From positions 186,001 through 250,000 of the forward strand of contig NZ_AKWX02000023.1 in assembly GCF_000306115.2 (NCBI RefSeq): DNA of 64,000 nt, in the 5' to 3' direction. A program made the position numbers and the translations under genes. This document shows positions 27,429-36,800 of this stretch, one piece after another; position 1 is the stretch's first letter; each line of letters begins with the position of its first letter. The notes under the pieces are model-generated. The model saw nothing but the letters and a program-made list of their open reading frames with translations. It had not been told where the DNA came from and did not search any database. The DNA is from Leptospira wolffii serovar Khorat str. Khorat-H2 (GTDB taxonomy: Bacteria > Spirochaetota > Leptospiria > Leptospirales > Leptospiraceae).

Positions 27429-27980
27429 TTCTTAGAAATATTCCGTTCTAAAGTTTTGCAAGGGAAGGAACTCCTTAAACAAAACCTGAGTATGGTTTTG
27501 TTTTTAGGACTGCCTTTCTTCGCTTTGGTGGCCGTCGCAGAACAGGCCAAATCCCCCTCCGAAAAGGATCTGAAACAATTCTTCTCGGAAAAATGGAAGA
27601 TCGAAATCGGATCCGAAGATAATTTGGAATTGTATCGTGGAGCCTTCCAATGGTATGGAACTCCTCATAAGGATAACGGAAAGGACGAGTCCGGGATCGA
27701 TTGCTCCACTCTCGCCTCTAAGTTGGTGCAAAAGGCTTATTCTAAGAATATTTCCGGATCTTCGGAAAATATCGCGGAACAGGTGAAATCGATTTCAGAA
27801 TCTTCCTTGAAGGAAGGGGACCTGGTATTCTTTAATATTTACGGCAAGAAGATCAGCCATATGGGAGTCTATCTCAAGGATCGGAAATTCGTACACGCCT
27901 CGGTGACCAAGGGGGTGACCGTGAATTCCCTGGACGAGGAATATTATAAGACTCGTTTCGTGAGAGCGGGTAGACTCTAA
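27420..27980 (+). CDS. Exported NlpC/P60-family cysteine peptidase
   Basis: 186 residues. A long basic N-region is followed by a hydrophobic signal (SMVLFLGLPFFALVAVAEQA). The NlpC/P60 domain then carries the catalytic Cys in ESGIDCSTLASKL, GDLVFFNIYG, and the catalytic His in KISHMGVYLKDRKFVHAS. Members cut peptidoglycan stem peptides. The GTG at 27420 is the first in-frame start. An ATG at 27492 right before the hydrophobic segment is an alternative that would give a conventional signal peptide. A VanX-like dipeptidase follows, making a cell-wall peptide theme. Confidence 0.82.
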   Translation: MKRFLEIFRSKVLQGKELLKQNLSMVLFLGLPFFALVAVAEQAKSPSEKDLKQFFSEKWKIEIGSEDNLELYRGAFQWYGTPHKDNGKDESGIDCSTLASKLVQKAYSKNISGSSENIAEQVKSISESSLKEGDLVFFNIYGKKISHMGVYLKDRKFVHASVTKGVTVNSLDEEYYKTRFVRAGRL

Positions 27981-28028
27981 CCGCTTCATTGGGATTGACA
28001 TTCCATTCTTCTCCATAAGATTTGTGGA

Positions 28029-28679
28029 ATGTTTTCCCGATCGGTAATATTTCTTTCCCTATTTTTTCTATTCTTCTGTAAAGATCCGGTACCGGCATCA
28101 CCGATAAAGCCTCTTCCTGTCCGGGAAATAAAGGGTCTTGTGAACGTAAGAGACATCGATCCGAATCTAGTCGTGGATCTGAGATATGCTACGGAAGAGA
28201 ATTTTACGAATGGGCGGGTCTATTCTTTTCAAACTTGCTTACTTAGAAAGGAAACTGCGGAAAAATTAAAAGCGGCAAATGGGGAGTTCCAAACGTTCGG
28301 GTATAGGATTAAAATTTGGGATGGATACCGTCCTCCTTACGCGCAGAGAATCCTTTGGGAAAAAGTTCCGAATCCAAGGTATGTTGGAGATCCGAACAAG
28401 GGCGGCTCGGTGCATAATAGAGGAGGGGCAGTGGATCTCACCTTGGTGGATTCTTCCGGCAAGGAATTGGAGATGCCTAGCGCTTACGATGATTTCAGTA
28501 TGCAAGCGTCCCCCTTTAGAACGGATCTCTCGCCCAAGGTAGCCGAAAACCTGAGTTTACTCGTTCGAGTTTTGACAAAGCATGGGTTCCGACAAATGCC
28601 TTCGGAGTGGTGGCATTATAACGACGGAGACGCAAAAAAATATCCGCTTATAGACGTGGACCCTAAAATCTGGGAATAA
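28029..28679 (+). CDS. VanX-like D-alanyl-D-alanine dipeptidase, lipoprotein
   Basis: 216 residues with a signal peptide and lipobox (SLFFLFFCKD). The M15 family zinc-site motifs are SVHNRGGAVDLTL (His and Asp ligands) and SEWWHYND (catalytic Glu and His ligand), with the substrate-binding Arg of KIWDGYRPPYAQ. The standard VanX/DdpX role is hydrolysis of D-Ala-D-Ala, here in the cell envelope and probably for cell-wall recycling rather than glycopeptide resistance, since no vanHA genes are nearby. The stop overlaps the next start by one base (TAATG). Confidence 0.88.
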   Translation: MFSRSVIFLSLFFLFFCKDPVPASPIKPLPVREIKGLVNVRDIDPNLVVDLRYATEENFTNGRVYSFQTCLLRKETAEKLKAANGEFQTFGYRIKIWDGYRPPYAQRILWEKVPNPRYVGDPNKGGSVHNRGGAVDLTLVDSSGKELEMPSAYDDFSMQASPFRTDLSPKVAENLSLLVRVLTKHGFRQMPSEWWHYNDGDAKKYPLIDVDPKIWE

Positions 28680-29632
28680 TGAAGCATATCGAAATGTTTT
28701 CCAATCGACTCGCTCGAATGTCCAAACACTGGAAGAAATGGGCGAGAAGAAGAGGCATTACCTGTTTTCGGGTTTATGACCGGGATATACCTCAGGTTCC
28801 CGTCTCGGTGGATTTGTATGAAGATTATTGTTTGGTATCCGAATACAAAAACGATTATCCTCTTAGCGAAGAGGAAAGAGAAGAAGAAAGAGCTTCAATT
28901 CGGGAAATCATATTAGAAGTATTGCAAGTAGAGGCGGATAACCTTTTTTGGAAAAAGAGGGAACAGAAGAAAGGAAATCTGCAATACGAAAAGTTGGATA
29001 CGGCTTCCAAATCGATCGTCGTAAAAGAGGGCGGACTTAAATTCAAGATCAACCTGAGCGATTACCTGGACACCGGGCTCTTTCTGGATCATAGAGCTAC
29101 CCGAGACTTGGTCCGAAAGGAATCTTCCGGAAAGAAGGTCCTAAATCTTTACTGCTATACCGGTTCTTTTTCCGTATACGCCGCGGACGGAGGAGCGAAA
29201 AAAATCACCAGCGTGGATCTATCCCGCAATTATCTGGATTGGGCCGAGGAGAATTTTAGACTCAACGGCTTCGACCCTTCCGTTCATGAATTCTTGAGAG
29301 AGGATATTGCGGAATGGTTGAAAAGAGAGCGAAACAATCCGAATAGAACTCTTTACGATCTCATCATAGTGGATCCTCCCACATTCTCCAATAGCAAGAA
29401 GATGAGAGATTCCTTCGATGTGCAAAGCGATTATCCTTTCTTATTGAATTCGCTATACAAGGACTTTGCCGCTTCCGGTGCGGTTTTATTCTTCTCCACG
29501 AATTTTCGTAAATTCAAAATGGACGAAGACGAAATCCTCTGGGAAGAAATCCAGGATCTAACCAAGGCCACCCATCCGGAGGATTTTCGCAGCGAAAAGA
29601 TCCGATCCGTTTGGAAAATGAGGAAAGGTTAA
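28679..29632 (+). CDS. RlmK-like 23S rRNA methyltransferase
   Basis: A 317-residue SAM-dependent methyltransferase like the C-terminal half of RlmL/RlmK. The start FSNRLARMSKHWKKWARRRGITCFRVYDRDIP is typical. SAM-binding VLNLYCYTGSFSVYAADGGA near residue 155 and the catalytic IIVDPPTFSNSKKM near 230 follow. The family product is m7G in helix 74 of 23S rRNA. The N-terminal THUMP/m2G half of RlmL is absent, so this is a stand-alone RlmK form. Coupled by a one-base overlap to the VanX-like gene. Confidence 0.85.
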   Translation: MKHIEMFSNRLARMSKHWKKWARRRGITCFRVYDRDIPQVPVSVDLYEDYCLVSEYKNDYPLSEEEREEERASIREIILEVLQVEADNLFWKKREQKKGNLQYEKLDTASKSIVVKEGGLKFKINLSDYLDTGLFLDHRATRDLVRKESSGKKVLNLYCYTGSFSVYAADGGAKKITSVDLSRNYLDWAEENFRLNGFDPSVHEFLREDIAEWLKRERNNPNRTLYDLIIVDPPTFSNSKKMRDSFDVQSDYPFLLNSLYKDFAASGAVLFFSTNFRKFKMDEDEILWEEIQDLTKATHPEDFRSEKIRSVWKMRKG

Positions 29633-29677
29633 GTATACGAAGAGCGTTTTTGAATAAAAGTTTGGACATTGTGATAT

Positions 29678-30313
29678 TTATCGTTTCCGAATCGATAAAT
29701 AGATATTAACTAACGAGAGAACAGCAAGCGAAATTAATGAATACCATATATATCGTAATTCTAAATTAATTTTGGTCGAGTTCGGATCTGGGGAATCTAC
29801 TTTCTTCTTTGCCTCTTCAAGAGACTTAAATAATTCATCATACTCGAATTTAAGCCTAACCGAAGCTTCTTGTAGGCTCGGATCGAAGATAAAAACGGTT
29901 TTGTCCGAACTGGAGAATCTCGGGTTATTGGATTTGATTTCTGCGGGGGCTTGTATGAGGTCTTTTAAAGGTTTTCCTTTTAGCTCCTCATAGCGAGAAC
30001 GTAATAAAGGATGACTAGGCCAGGCATCGAACGCTTTTGAAAAATATGGAAAAGCGCTTTTATACTGTTTCTTTTGATAGAGATTCTCCCCTATGCCGAT
30101 CCATATTTCGGTTTGAAAAAGACCTAGGGTTACGTCCGCTGGATTATTCTCCAACAATGGTTTTAGGATTTCTCCCGCTTCTTGGTATTTTCCGAAATTG
30201 ATTAAATTCCGAATCTGCGACTGAACACTGTCTTCTTCGGAAGAGAGCCCGGATGTTAAAGAAATTGAAATATATAATAAAAAGCTAAAAGTTATTTTGA
30301 ACGTTAATTTCAT
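29678..30313 (-). CDS. Exported TPR protein with C-terminal membrane anchor
   Basis: 211 residues. A signal peptide (LTFKITFSFLLYISISLTSG) is followed by two TPR-like helix pairs (FGKYQEAGEILKPLLENNP and KKQYKSAFPYFSKAFDAWP). A charged stretch and a C-terminal hydrophobic helix ending in basic residues (YSLISLAVLSLVNIYLSIRKR) come next. It is probably a periplasmic scaffold held in the inner membrane. The start overlaps the kelch-protein stop by 4 bases, as the last gene of an operon that starts at 32672. No enzymatic motif is visible. Confidence 0.75.
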   Translation of the reverse strand: MKLTFKITFSFLLYISISLTSGLSSEEDSVQSQIRNLINFGKYQEAGEILKPLLENNPADVTLGLFQTEIWIGIGENLYQKKQYKSAFPYFSKAFDAWPSHPLLRSRYEELKGKPLKDLIQAPAEIKSNNPRFSSSDKTVFIFDPSLQEASVRLKFEYDELFKSLEEAKKKVDSPDPNSTKINLELRYIWYSLISLAVLSLVNIYLSIRKR

Positions 30314-31716
30314 CTTAAGATTACCGCCTTATGACCATAGCGTGCTCTCGGCATTCTTTGTGTGGAGAGAGTCCAGGGGCCGCCGGTCGGATTTGATAAT
30401 CCTATCGAATGGACGAAATCGGTCGGGACGTTGATTGTCGAAGCTCCACCAAAAACGTAAGCCTGATTTAGATCGTAGGATATTTCCATTGCGGGAAAAT
30501 ACAATGCCTGCAAAAGTGAAGGTCCTGTCGCAAAAGCATTACTTGTAGTTGATATCGCATAGACTTCATAGTTTGATACAGGTGATACGCTTGTAACCGG
30601 TTGAAAGAAATTTGAACCGCTGGACCCTCCGGCGATCAAAACATATTTTGAAGCTCCGGGATTCGGGTCTCCGGTTTGTGGGCGATAACAAGCGATTGCC
30701 GCCCCATGTCTTGCGGTAATTAGCGATGATTCGGTTATGGCTGAGGTGGCATTGAGAGAAGGGATATAGCTATCCGAAGTGGCCGACGCGGAGCCGTCAT
30801 TGTACTGTCTACCCCCGGTAAAATAGAAGGTTCCATCAAATGCGCAACCTGACATGTCTATTTTCGGGAATATGGAAGTTTGAGAAGTGAAAGGACTCGC
30901 CCAAGTGCCGGTCGATCCTATGTCCGGGTAAAAGCGATAAACCGTATTTAAAAGGGTGCCGGAAGTGGTATTTAGAGAAGTGCTACCTGCGAGAGCGTAA
31001 ATTTCATCTCCGGAACTTCCGCCTACTGCTCCGTGCAAAGTCGCAGGTATGGGAGAGAGGGAAGTCCAGGTCTTGGTAAATGGATCGAAGGCTTCCACCT
31101 CATTTGTTACGGTCCAGCTTCCGCCCGAGACTCTTTTGGCTCCCCCAATCACAAAAATTCTTCCTTTATGAAAGATAGTAAGAGCGAAACTTCTTGGAGT
31201 AGGGACCGAGGTAAAAGCCGGATACCATTTTGATTCTACCGGGTCGAATAAATCCACTTCGGCTATCGGGTATCCGTTTCCATCCACGCCACCTACAAGG
31301 TAAATTCCTCTGGAAACGATGGGTTGGTCGCTAACCCAGGTCGTAAAGGGTAGACGAGTAGGATTCGAATTCGATATCTTACCGCATCCGAAAACTAAAG
31401 TATAATTCGAACTGGGGATTAAATCTTGGATCGGAAGATAATGTACTCTCGCTTGGGACAAACTCATGCTGGTCTGCGAATTAGAAGAACCTATCGCATA
31501 TGCGTATGCGTCGGATTCGGCGGAGCATTTTAAATTCACTCCAATTTTAGTGGAGCCTGGCTGAATCCAAAAGGAATCGACTTTTAAATCGTTATTATCT
31601 TCCCCCCATGCGAATGGGGAATCGCAACCGGTTATGGCAATAAATAAGATCGAAAGGTATAGAGTTATGCCTTTGAGAAAAAGAGGATTAATAAATATTG
31701 AAATTCTAATAAGCAT
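30310..31716 (-). CDS. Kelch-repeat lipoprotein
   Basis: 468 residues. The N-terminus is a lipoprotein signal ending in the lipobox AITGC. An Ig/FN3-like strand region follows, then kelch-type beta-propeller repeats (YLVGGVDGNGYPIAEVDLFDP, FVIGGAKRV...NEVEAFDPFTKTW, YALAGSTSLNT, YFTGGRQYND, YVLIAGGSS, YVFGGAS). Such propellers bind protein or carbohydrate partners at the cell surface or in the periplasm. I start at ATG 31716, 5 bases after the upstream gene stop; an in-frame upstream extension to 31764 overlaps that gene. It is the middle gene of a three-gene operon. Confidence 0.82.
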   Translation of the reverse strand: MLIRISIFINPLFLKGITLYLSILFIAITGCDSPFAWGEDNNDLKVDSFWIQPGSTKIGVNLKCSAESDAYAYAIGSSNSQTSMSLSQARVHYLPIQDLIPSSNYTLVFGCGKISNSNPTRLPFTTWVSDQPIVSRGIYLVGGVDGNGYPIAEVDLFDPVESKWYPAFTSVPTPRSFALTIFHKGRIFVIGGAKRVSGGSWTVTNEVEAFDPFTKTWTSLSPIPATLHGAVGGSSGDEIYALAGSTSLNTTSGTLLNTVYRFYPDIGSTGTWASPFTSQTSIFPKIDMSGCAFDGTFYFTGGRQYNDGSASATSDSYIPSLNATSAITESSLITARHGAAIACYRPQTGDPNPGASKYVLIAGGSSGSNFFQPVTSVSPVSNYEVYAISTTSNAFATGPSLLQALYFPAMEISYDLNQAYVFGGASTINVPTDFVHSIGLSNPTGGPWTLSTQRMPRARYGHKAVILR

Positions 31717-31721
31717 CGTTC

Positions 31722-32672
31722 TCAAAGTCTCGCTCCAAAAGAGAACTCCAATCCCGCGGTGCAAAATGGAGAAGAGGCGTCAGCGAAGCATAAAACCTTT
31801 CCCCCGACCCTTAGGAAGCTAGTCTCCCATCTCCAACCTTGGTAACCGATTTCTAAATGGGCACCGGGAACTACGCCCGACCGAGTTTCTCCTCCTGATT
31901 TGGATTGAACGGCGGCAGGCCCTATTCCAAAGGACAGATAAAAATCTCTTTCCTCGGAGAATCCAAATCCTCTAAACAAATAAATTTCCGGCATTAATAC
32001 GGAATATCTCGCGTTTGATCCGCCTGTTGAACCGAGCGCATCGACTCTGACACCGAGTTGGTTTCTTTCTCCCAATTTAAAGTAAGCCGGTTCGATAAAT
32101 AAGGAACCGGATAGCCAAAGAGGAGCGGAATCTGAGATTGAACCTATTCCTGCGTAAGTGGAAAGGGAACCTCCCCATTTCGTTTCGGGTTGAGCCATTT
32201 TTTCGCTTAAAAATTCTAAAGGAAGTTTTGCATCTTGGTCTTGCGGGATCTTCGTACTTTTAATTCGAGACTTGTCTATATCCAAGTAACCTAAATCCGT
32301 TTTAACTGTATAAGACGATTCCTTTTCCTCCGCTAAGACTCCCCGAATTGATGTACTATCTTTCAGAATGAAATGCGAGGTCCGATAAGAGGAATGAGGT
32401 CCTTTTCTGCTCGCGTCTAATTTCAAAACTTCGGATCTGGGAATCACATAGACTCGATTTTTCCAGGAAACGGTGACGGTTCGTTCGTCTTCGGAAATTA
32501 GATCCAGAATGAATCCGTCTCCGTTGGAAAGGAGTAAATCAGCCGCAAAAATCGGAGACGATAGGCAGAATAGAATACCGACAAATAGAATCCGCAGATA
32601 GATGGACCGAATCTTCAAGTTAAGATCGATTCTTCTGAATATTCTACGATTACTAAGAATTGTGTAAATCAT
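31722..32672 (-). CDS. Exported beta-barrel-like protein
   Basis: 316 residues with a signal peptide (ILFVGILFCLSSPIFAAD). A short domain (LLLSNGDGFILDLISEDERTVTVSWKNRVYVIPRSEV) comes first, then about 170 residues of strand-rich sequence ending in AGLEFSFGARL, typical of an outer-membrane barrel with a terminal aromatic-x-Leu. The domain order resembles the protein at 6395-7702. It leads an operon with the kelch lipoprotein and TPR protein, which could be its partners at the envelope. Confidence 0.72.
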   Translation of the reverse strand: MIYTILSNRRIFRRIDLNLKIRSIYLRILFVGILFCLSSPIFAADLLLSNGDGFILDLISEDERTVTVSWKNRVYVIPRSEVLKLDASRKGPHSSYRTSHFILKDSTSIRGVLAEEKESSYTVKTDLGYLDIDKSRIKSTKIPQDQDAKLPLEFLSEKMAQPETKWGGSLSTYAGIGSISDSAPLWLSGSLFIEPAYFKLGERNQLGVRVDALGSTGGSNARYSVLMPEIYLFRGFGFSEERDFYLSFGIGPAAVQSKSGGETRSGVVPGAHLEIGYQGWRWETSFLRVGGKVLCFADASSPFCTAGLEFSFGARL

Positions 32673-32785
32673 GCAGGTGTCTTATAGAAAGTTACGCCCG
32701 CATACTTTTCCCGGTTTGCCTGAACCGGTCTAAGAGATTTAATTTTGAGCATGGTCGATTCCTATTAATCGTTATTTCTTTTCAT

Positions 32786-33757
32786 TTATGGGATTCCGAA
32801 TGAATCGATTTGAATCCAATGAGTCTCTTCTAAGGTGCAGTCGTCTTTTAAGAAGATACTTCGATCGGGTATTTCGGCCGATGTTCCGCAGATTTTTGCC
32901 TGTTTTACCGCTTCTCCTTTTGCAATCGCATATAAACTGCCTTTAGTCCGAATCGATTTCAGGCATTTATCTACCGAATTTTGTGTGTAAGATTTGCCCG
33001 TATCGATAGAGACGAGCGAGTCGAAGATGGCTTGGGATAGATAACTGTCTTCCGTGGTTACGGAACTGCCGGATCCGGAGCCACCGGAGGAGCTGTAGAT
33101 TTGGTCTACTGTAATTGTGAATGAATAAGTTTGCCCTGATGTTCCTTCGCATTTTAGATACATATAATGCAAAGGGCTGCCTGGACCAATAATAACAGAA
33201 GCTCCAGCGCCTTGGGGAAATAAATCTCCGGGGTCTGACGAATGAACAGATGTAGAATTGCCGCTTTGGTTATCCCCATTTGCATACAAATAACAATTTG
33301 CCGTTGAGGATCCTTCAAATGTAGCTGTAACACCCTTTCGGATAGTCGCACTTGGAAAGGAAAAAAGATCAATATCGCTGCCGTTAGAAATCTGACCTGT
33401 TAAAGAGAAGGTATACCCAACTCCTCCGCTTAGATTGATAGAGTATGCGCCTGCAAAAGTTTCATTCGGTTCAGGATCGTTTGCAGAGCCGGAACCGGGT
33501 CCACCGCCACCTCCTCCACAGGTTCCTGAGGCGGTAGAATTCGAAAGTACAAGGATATTAGAGAGACTAACGCTACTGGAAATTGCAGAATCGATCTGTC
33601 TTTTTGCTTCCGATCCTTTTACGGATCCGACACCCGGAATATTTAGGTATTGGCAATGGAACAGGGACAGAAGTAAAAAACTGAGAAAATGGAATCTATA
33701 TTCCGCTAACGTGCGTTCTATTCTAAGTTTTAAGAGTATGATTTTTTCAATTGACAC
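32786..33757 (-). CDS. Lipoprotein with PPC-like domain and Gly/Ser-rich linkers
   Basis: 323 residues. The N-terminus holds a signal peptide ending in the lipobox SLFHC. A poly-glycine linker (TCGGGGGGPGSGSA) and a pre-peptidase C-terminal (PPC)-like beta domain (DPEPNETFAGAYSINLSG...DIDLFSF) follow. A second Gly/Ser linker leads to a C-terminal domain with three cysteines. It is divergent from the RHS gene with only 78 bases between them, so shared control is possible. The start is probably the GTG at 33757, as no ATG precedes the signal segment. Confidence 0.68.
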   Translation of the reverse strand: MSIEKIILLKLRIERTLAEYRFHFLSFLLLSLFHCQYLNIPGVGSVKGSEAKRQIDSAISSSVSLSNILVLSNSTASGTCGGGGGGPGSGSANDPEPNETFAGAYSINLSGGVGYTFSLTGQISNGSDIDLFSFPSATIRKGVTATFEGSSTANCYLYANGDNQSGNSTSVHSSDPGDLFPQGAGASVIIGPGSPLHYMYLKCEGTSGQTYSFTITVDQIYSSSGGSGSGSSVTTEDSYLSQAIFDSLVSIDTGKSYTQNSVDKCLKSIRTKGSLYAIAKGEAVKQAKICGTSAEIPDRSIFLKDDCTLEETHWIQIDSFGIP

Positions 33758-33791
33758 AAAATCAAAGTCAGGTTTGAGTCATGTGTGTCAA
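33751..33791. promoter_or_regulatory. Inverted repeat between divergent lipoprotein and RHS genes
   Basis: TTGACACA (33751-33758) and its exact complement TGTGTCAA (33784-33791) are 25 bases apart in the 78-base space between the two divergent genes. They could be an operator, or could simply contain a -35-like TTGACA. The RHS ribosome binding site (AGGAG near 33824) lies just downstream. Confidence 0.35.
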
Positions 33792-33835
33792 TGGAAAACC
33801 TCCTAAATCCATTGATTTTTTTTTAGGAGCAAGAT

Positions 33836-36800
33836 GTGAAAAATTTAAGAGTTTTGGAACAAAACCCCATTTATAGGTCCATTATACCTTACTACTCGCA
33901 TAAGAGAGTGGGCAAGTTTATTATTTTCTTACTCATTTTTTCACAGTTTTCCTTTGAGCCTTTAAGCTGGATAAAATCCATCTTTTCTTCCTCGAATGCA
34001 AATCCGATCTCTCAACCGTTTCCTGCTATTCAAGTCGATTCTTCCGGAAAAGGAAACGCAGAGATCTCTATCGAACTGCCTCCGGGAGCTGGGGGAATCA
34101 TTCCGAGTCTTTCCATAGTTCATACTACGGATGCAAGTAGAGGGATTGTGGGAGAAGCTTGGGAATTATCCGGATGGGACTGGATCCAAAGAAATCCTGG
34201 CGATAAAATTGCATTTTCTTCCTCCGATTCTTTCTTAAGTTCACTTGGGGGAAATTTAGTTTCCGCGGGTAATGGAACGTTTAGAACATATAATGAATCT
34301 TTTATGCTCTATAATTCTTCGGGAGATTGTTCCACTTCCTGTACCTGGGCGGCGGTCGATAAAGGCGGTTTAAAGTATACATTTGGCGGAAACGCAGGTT
34401 CCATTTTACGTACCGGGACGGTCCCCAGGTTTTGGGCTTTGAGTAAAGTGGAGGATTCTTGGGGAAACTCCTATGAAATCCAATACCTAACAACCGGCGG
34501 AGTTTTGTATCCTTGGAAATATACCTATGGAAATCGAGAAGTGGAATTGATCTATACGTCTCGTTCCGGAAGCATAGGCTCGGTATTTTCTTCCGGAAAC
34601 CAAGAAATATGGAGTCAAGTAATCCATAAGATTCGAATTCGCACGAATGGAAACCTAATTAGGGAATATCGTTTCAATTATGAAAATGGAGCCTATGGTA
34701 GATCCAGGCTCAGTTCTCTCGAGAGGTCCGAGTATTCTTCTCAATGGGGAGATGAGGACTATTTACCATTATCCTTCGGTTATACGGATAATACTGCAAA
34801 TTCTTCCTTTCAAAATTTAGCCGATTATAATTTAGATTCTGTCATATTGAAGGCGAACATTCGAGTTCCTTTATATGATAAGACTGCATGTATAGAAGGG
34901 GCGTATTGGTGTTTTGTTGCAGGTCAGGCCTGTCCTTCGATCGATATGGGTGGGGGACCATGTATTGCGACCAAAAATTCGGCTATAATCAGTTGCAATG
35001 CCTACACTTTGAATTGGTTTGATTCTTGTAATGGGGGACAATCTGTTGCTACCTTTTTGGGGACTTGGGCGGACTTAAATTCAGACGGAAAGCTGGATTT
35101 ACAATATCTATCCGGTGATATGGGCGTTGGTATTTATCCTTCTTCTTACATTAAAGGAATCAGCGGATTTTCTAGTTATATCTCCGATATCAATATTGGA
35201 AATTTTCAGTATAACACGATGAATACATTGGCATTTGGAGATGCCAACGGAGATGCTCGAGGAGATATTTTGATCTCTTCAGCTTCTGTATTGGTCGGAA
35301 TTACCTCGAATGGCACATTAAATAAATTTTTTACGACCTACTCTAACGTTTCTATCCCCGCACCTGCTCCAGTTCCATTAACCGATTTGCCAATCCAATA
35401 CCAAAAATCGTATAGTTTTGATTTAAATCGCGATAGTCGTTCGGATTACCTATGGGTGGTGGACGATTCTACAATCGGCTATACTCTGTCGCAAGGAACT
35501 AGCTTTGCCGATCCTGTATTCGTTCCTCTGAGTGGAGCAACTTCTTCGGATGGAACCTTTCTGGACTTAGAAGGGGACGGAATACCGGAGTTCATCTATT
35601 TTAGCGGATCTAATTTAGTGATCCAATCGTTCGATTCTACATTAACGAGTTTTACCCAAACAGTTCAGGTTCTACCGGTTGTAGGACAAGATGCGGTTTC
35701 CTATTCCGATGCACCGGTATATGCTGGCCGTTGGTGGGGAGATATAAACGGAGATCATCTCCCTGATCTCGTGGCCTATGATAGCGGCTTTCTTTATGTT
35801 TACCGGAATGAATATGGAAAACTGGCGACTTCTCCCCAAGCGGTGAATATAGGCGTAATCGATCTTAGTGTTCAATCCGGACAAAATAAATACTTCGGTA
35901 TCGGCGACTTAAACGGAGACGGATTCGGGGACTTCGTTTGGGCGAACGGTTCCAGGGCGAATGTGTATTTTTCCACCGGATCCACTTTGTCCGGTTCTCC
36001 TTCTGCCGGAATCGATATCACCGGAGAAGTTCAGCTTGTCGACGTTAACTCCGACCGAAAGACAGATTTAGTCGTGATGGATATCGGGGGTAACGCGGTC
36101 GTTGGAAATTTAAGAGTCTATACGCTCGGTGTGGGCCTTCCAGGGAATCTTTTGGCCTCCGTTTCCGATAATCAATTTAAAAGTTCAACGATCACATATT
36201 CTTGGAAAACGGATTTAAGCGGGACAATCTCTACGAGTGCGGGTTCCTATCCGAATGTTCCGAATGCTAATAACGAGGTAATCATAAAGCAGATAAGTAA
36301 CGACCTAGGAAACGGAATTTCCGAGTCGCTAACCTATTCCTATACAAATTCGAGAATGAATTTAGGAACGCCTCTGAATCGAATTTCTTATGGATTTAGA
36401 ACTATTGCGGAGACGAATTCTCGGACCTTAGAAAAAACGGAAATAGATTTTTTCCAAACGAACCGTTTGTATGCGGGAATGATGGAGGCCAGAAGAAGCT
36501 ATATCGGAACCGTATCCGGAACAAATACAGTGTATTCTCTCGTTAAGAATGAAACTCAGACCGTCGAAACGGGAACCTTTGCGGGAAGAAGTTATCCTCG
36601 TATCCAATCCTCTACACAAAAAGAATATATAGGTGGAACCATGGTAGGGAATGTATCCATCTCTTTGAATTATGATTCTTGCGGAAACGTTTCCACGGCC
36701 ACGGAAATTAACGGAGCATATACCACGGTAACGACGGGGACGTATGTTTGTGATACGAATAATTGGATATTGAATCGACAGACGGCTAAAACGGTGGTTC

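Noticed and set aside
28029..28679. VanX-like gene as a glycopeptide resistance determinant
   Set aside because: No vanH, vanA or regulatory genes are nearby. Such dipeptidases occur widely in cell-wall turnover.
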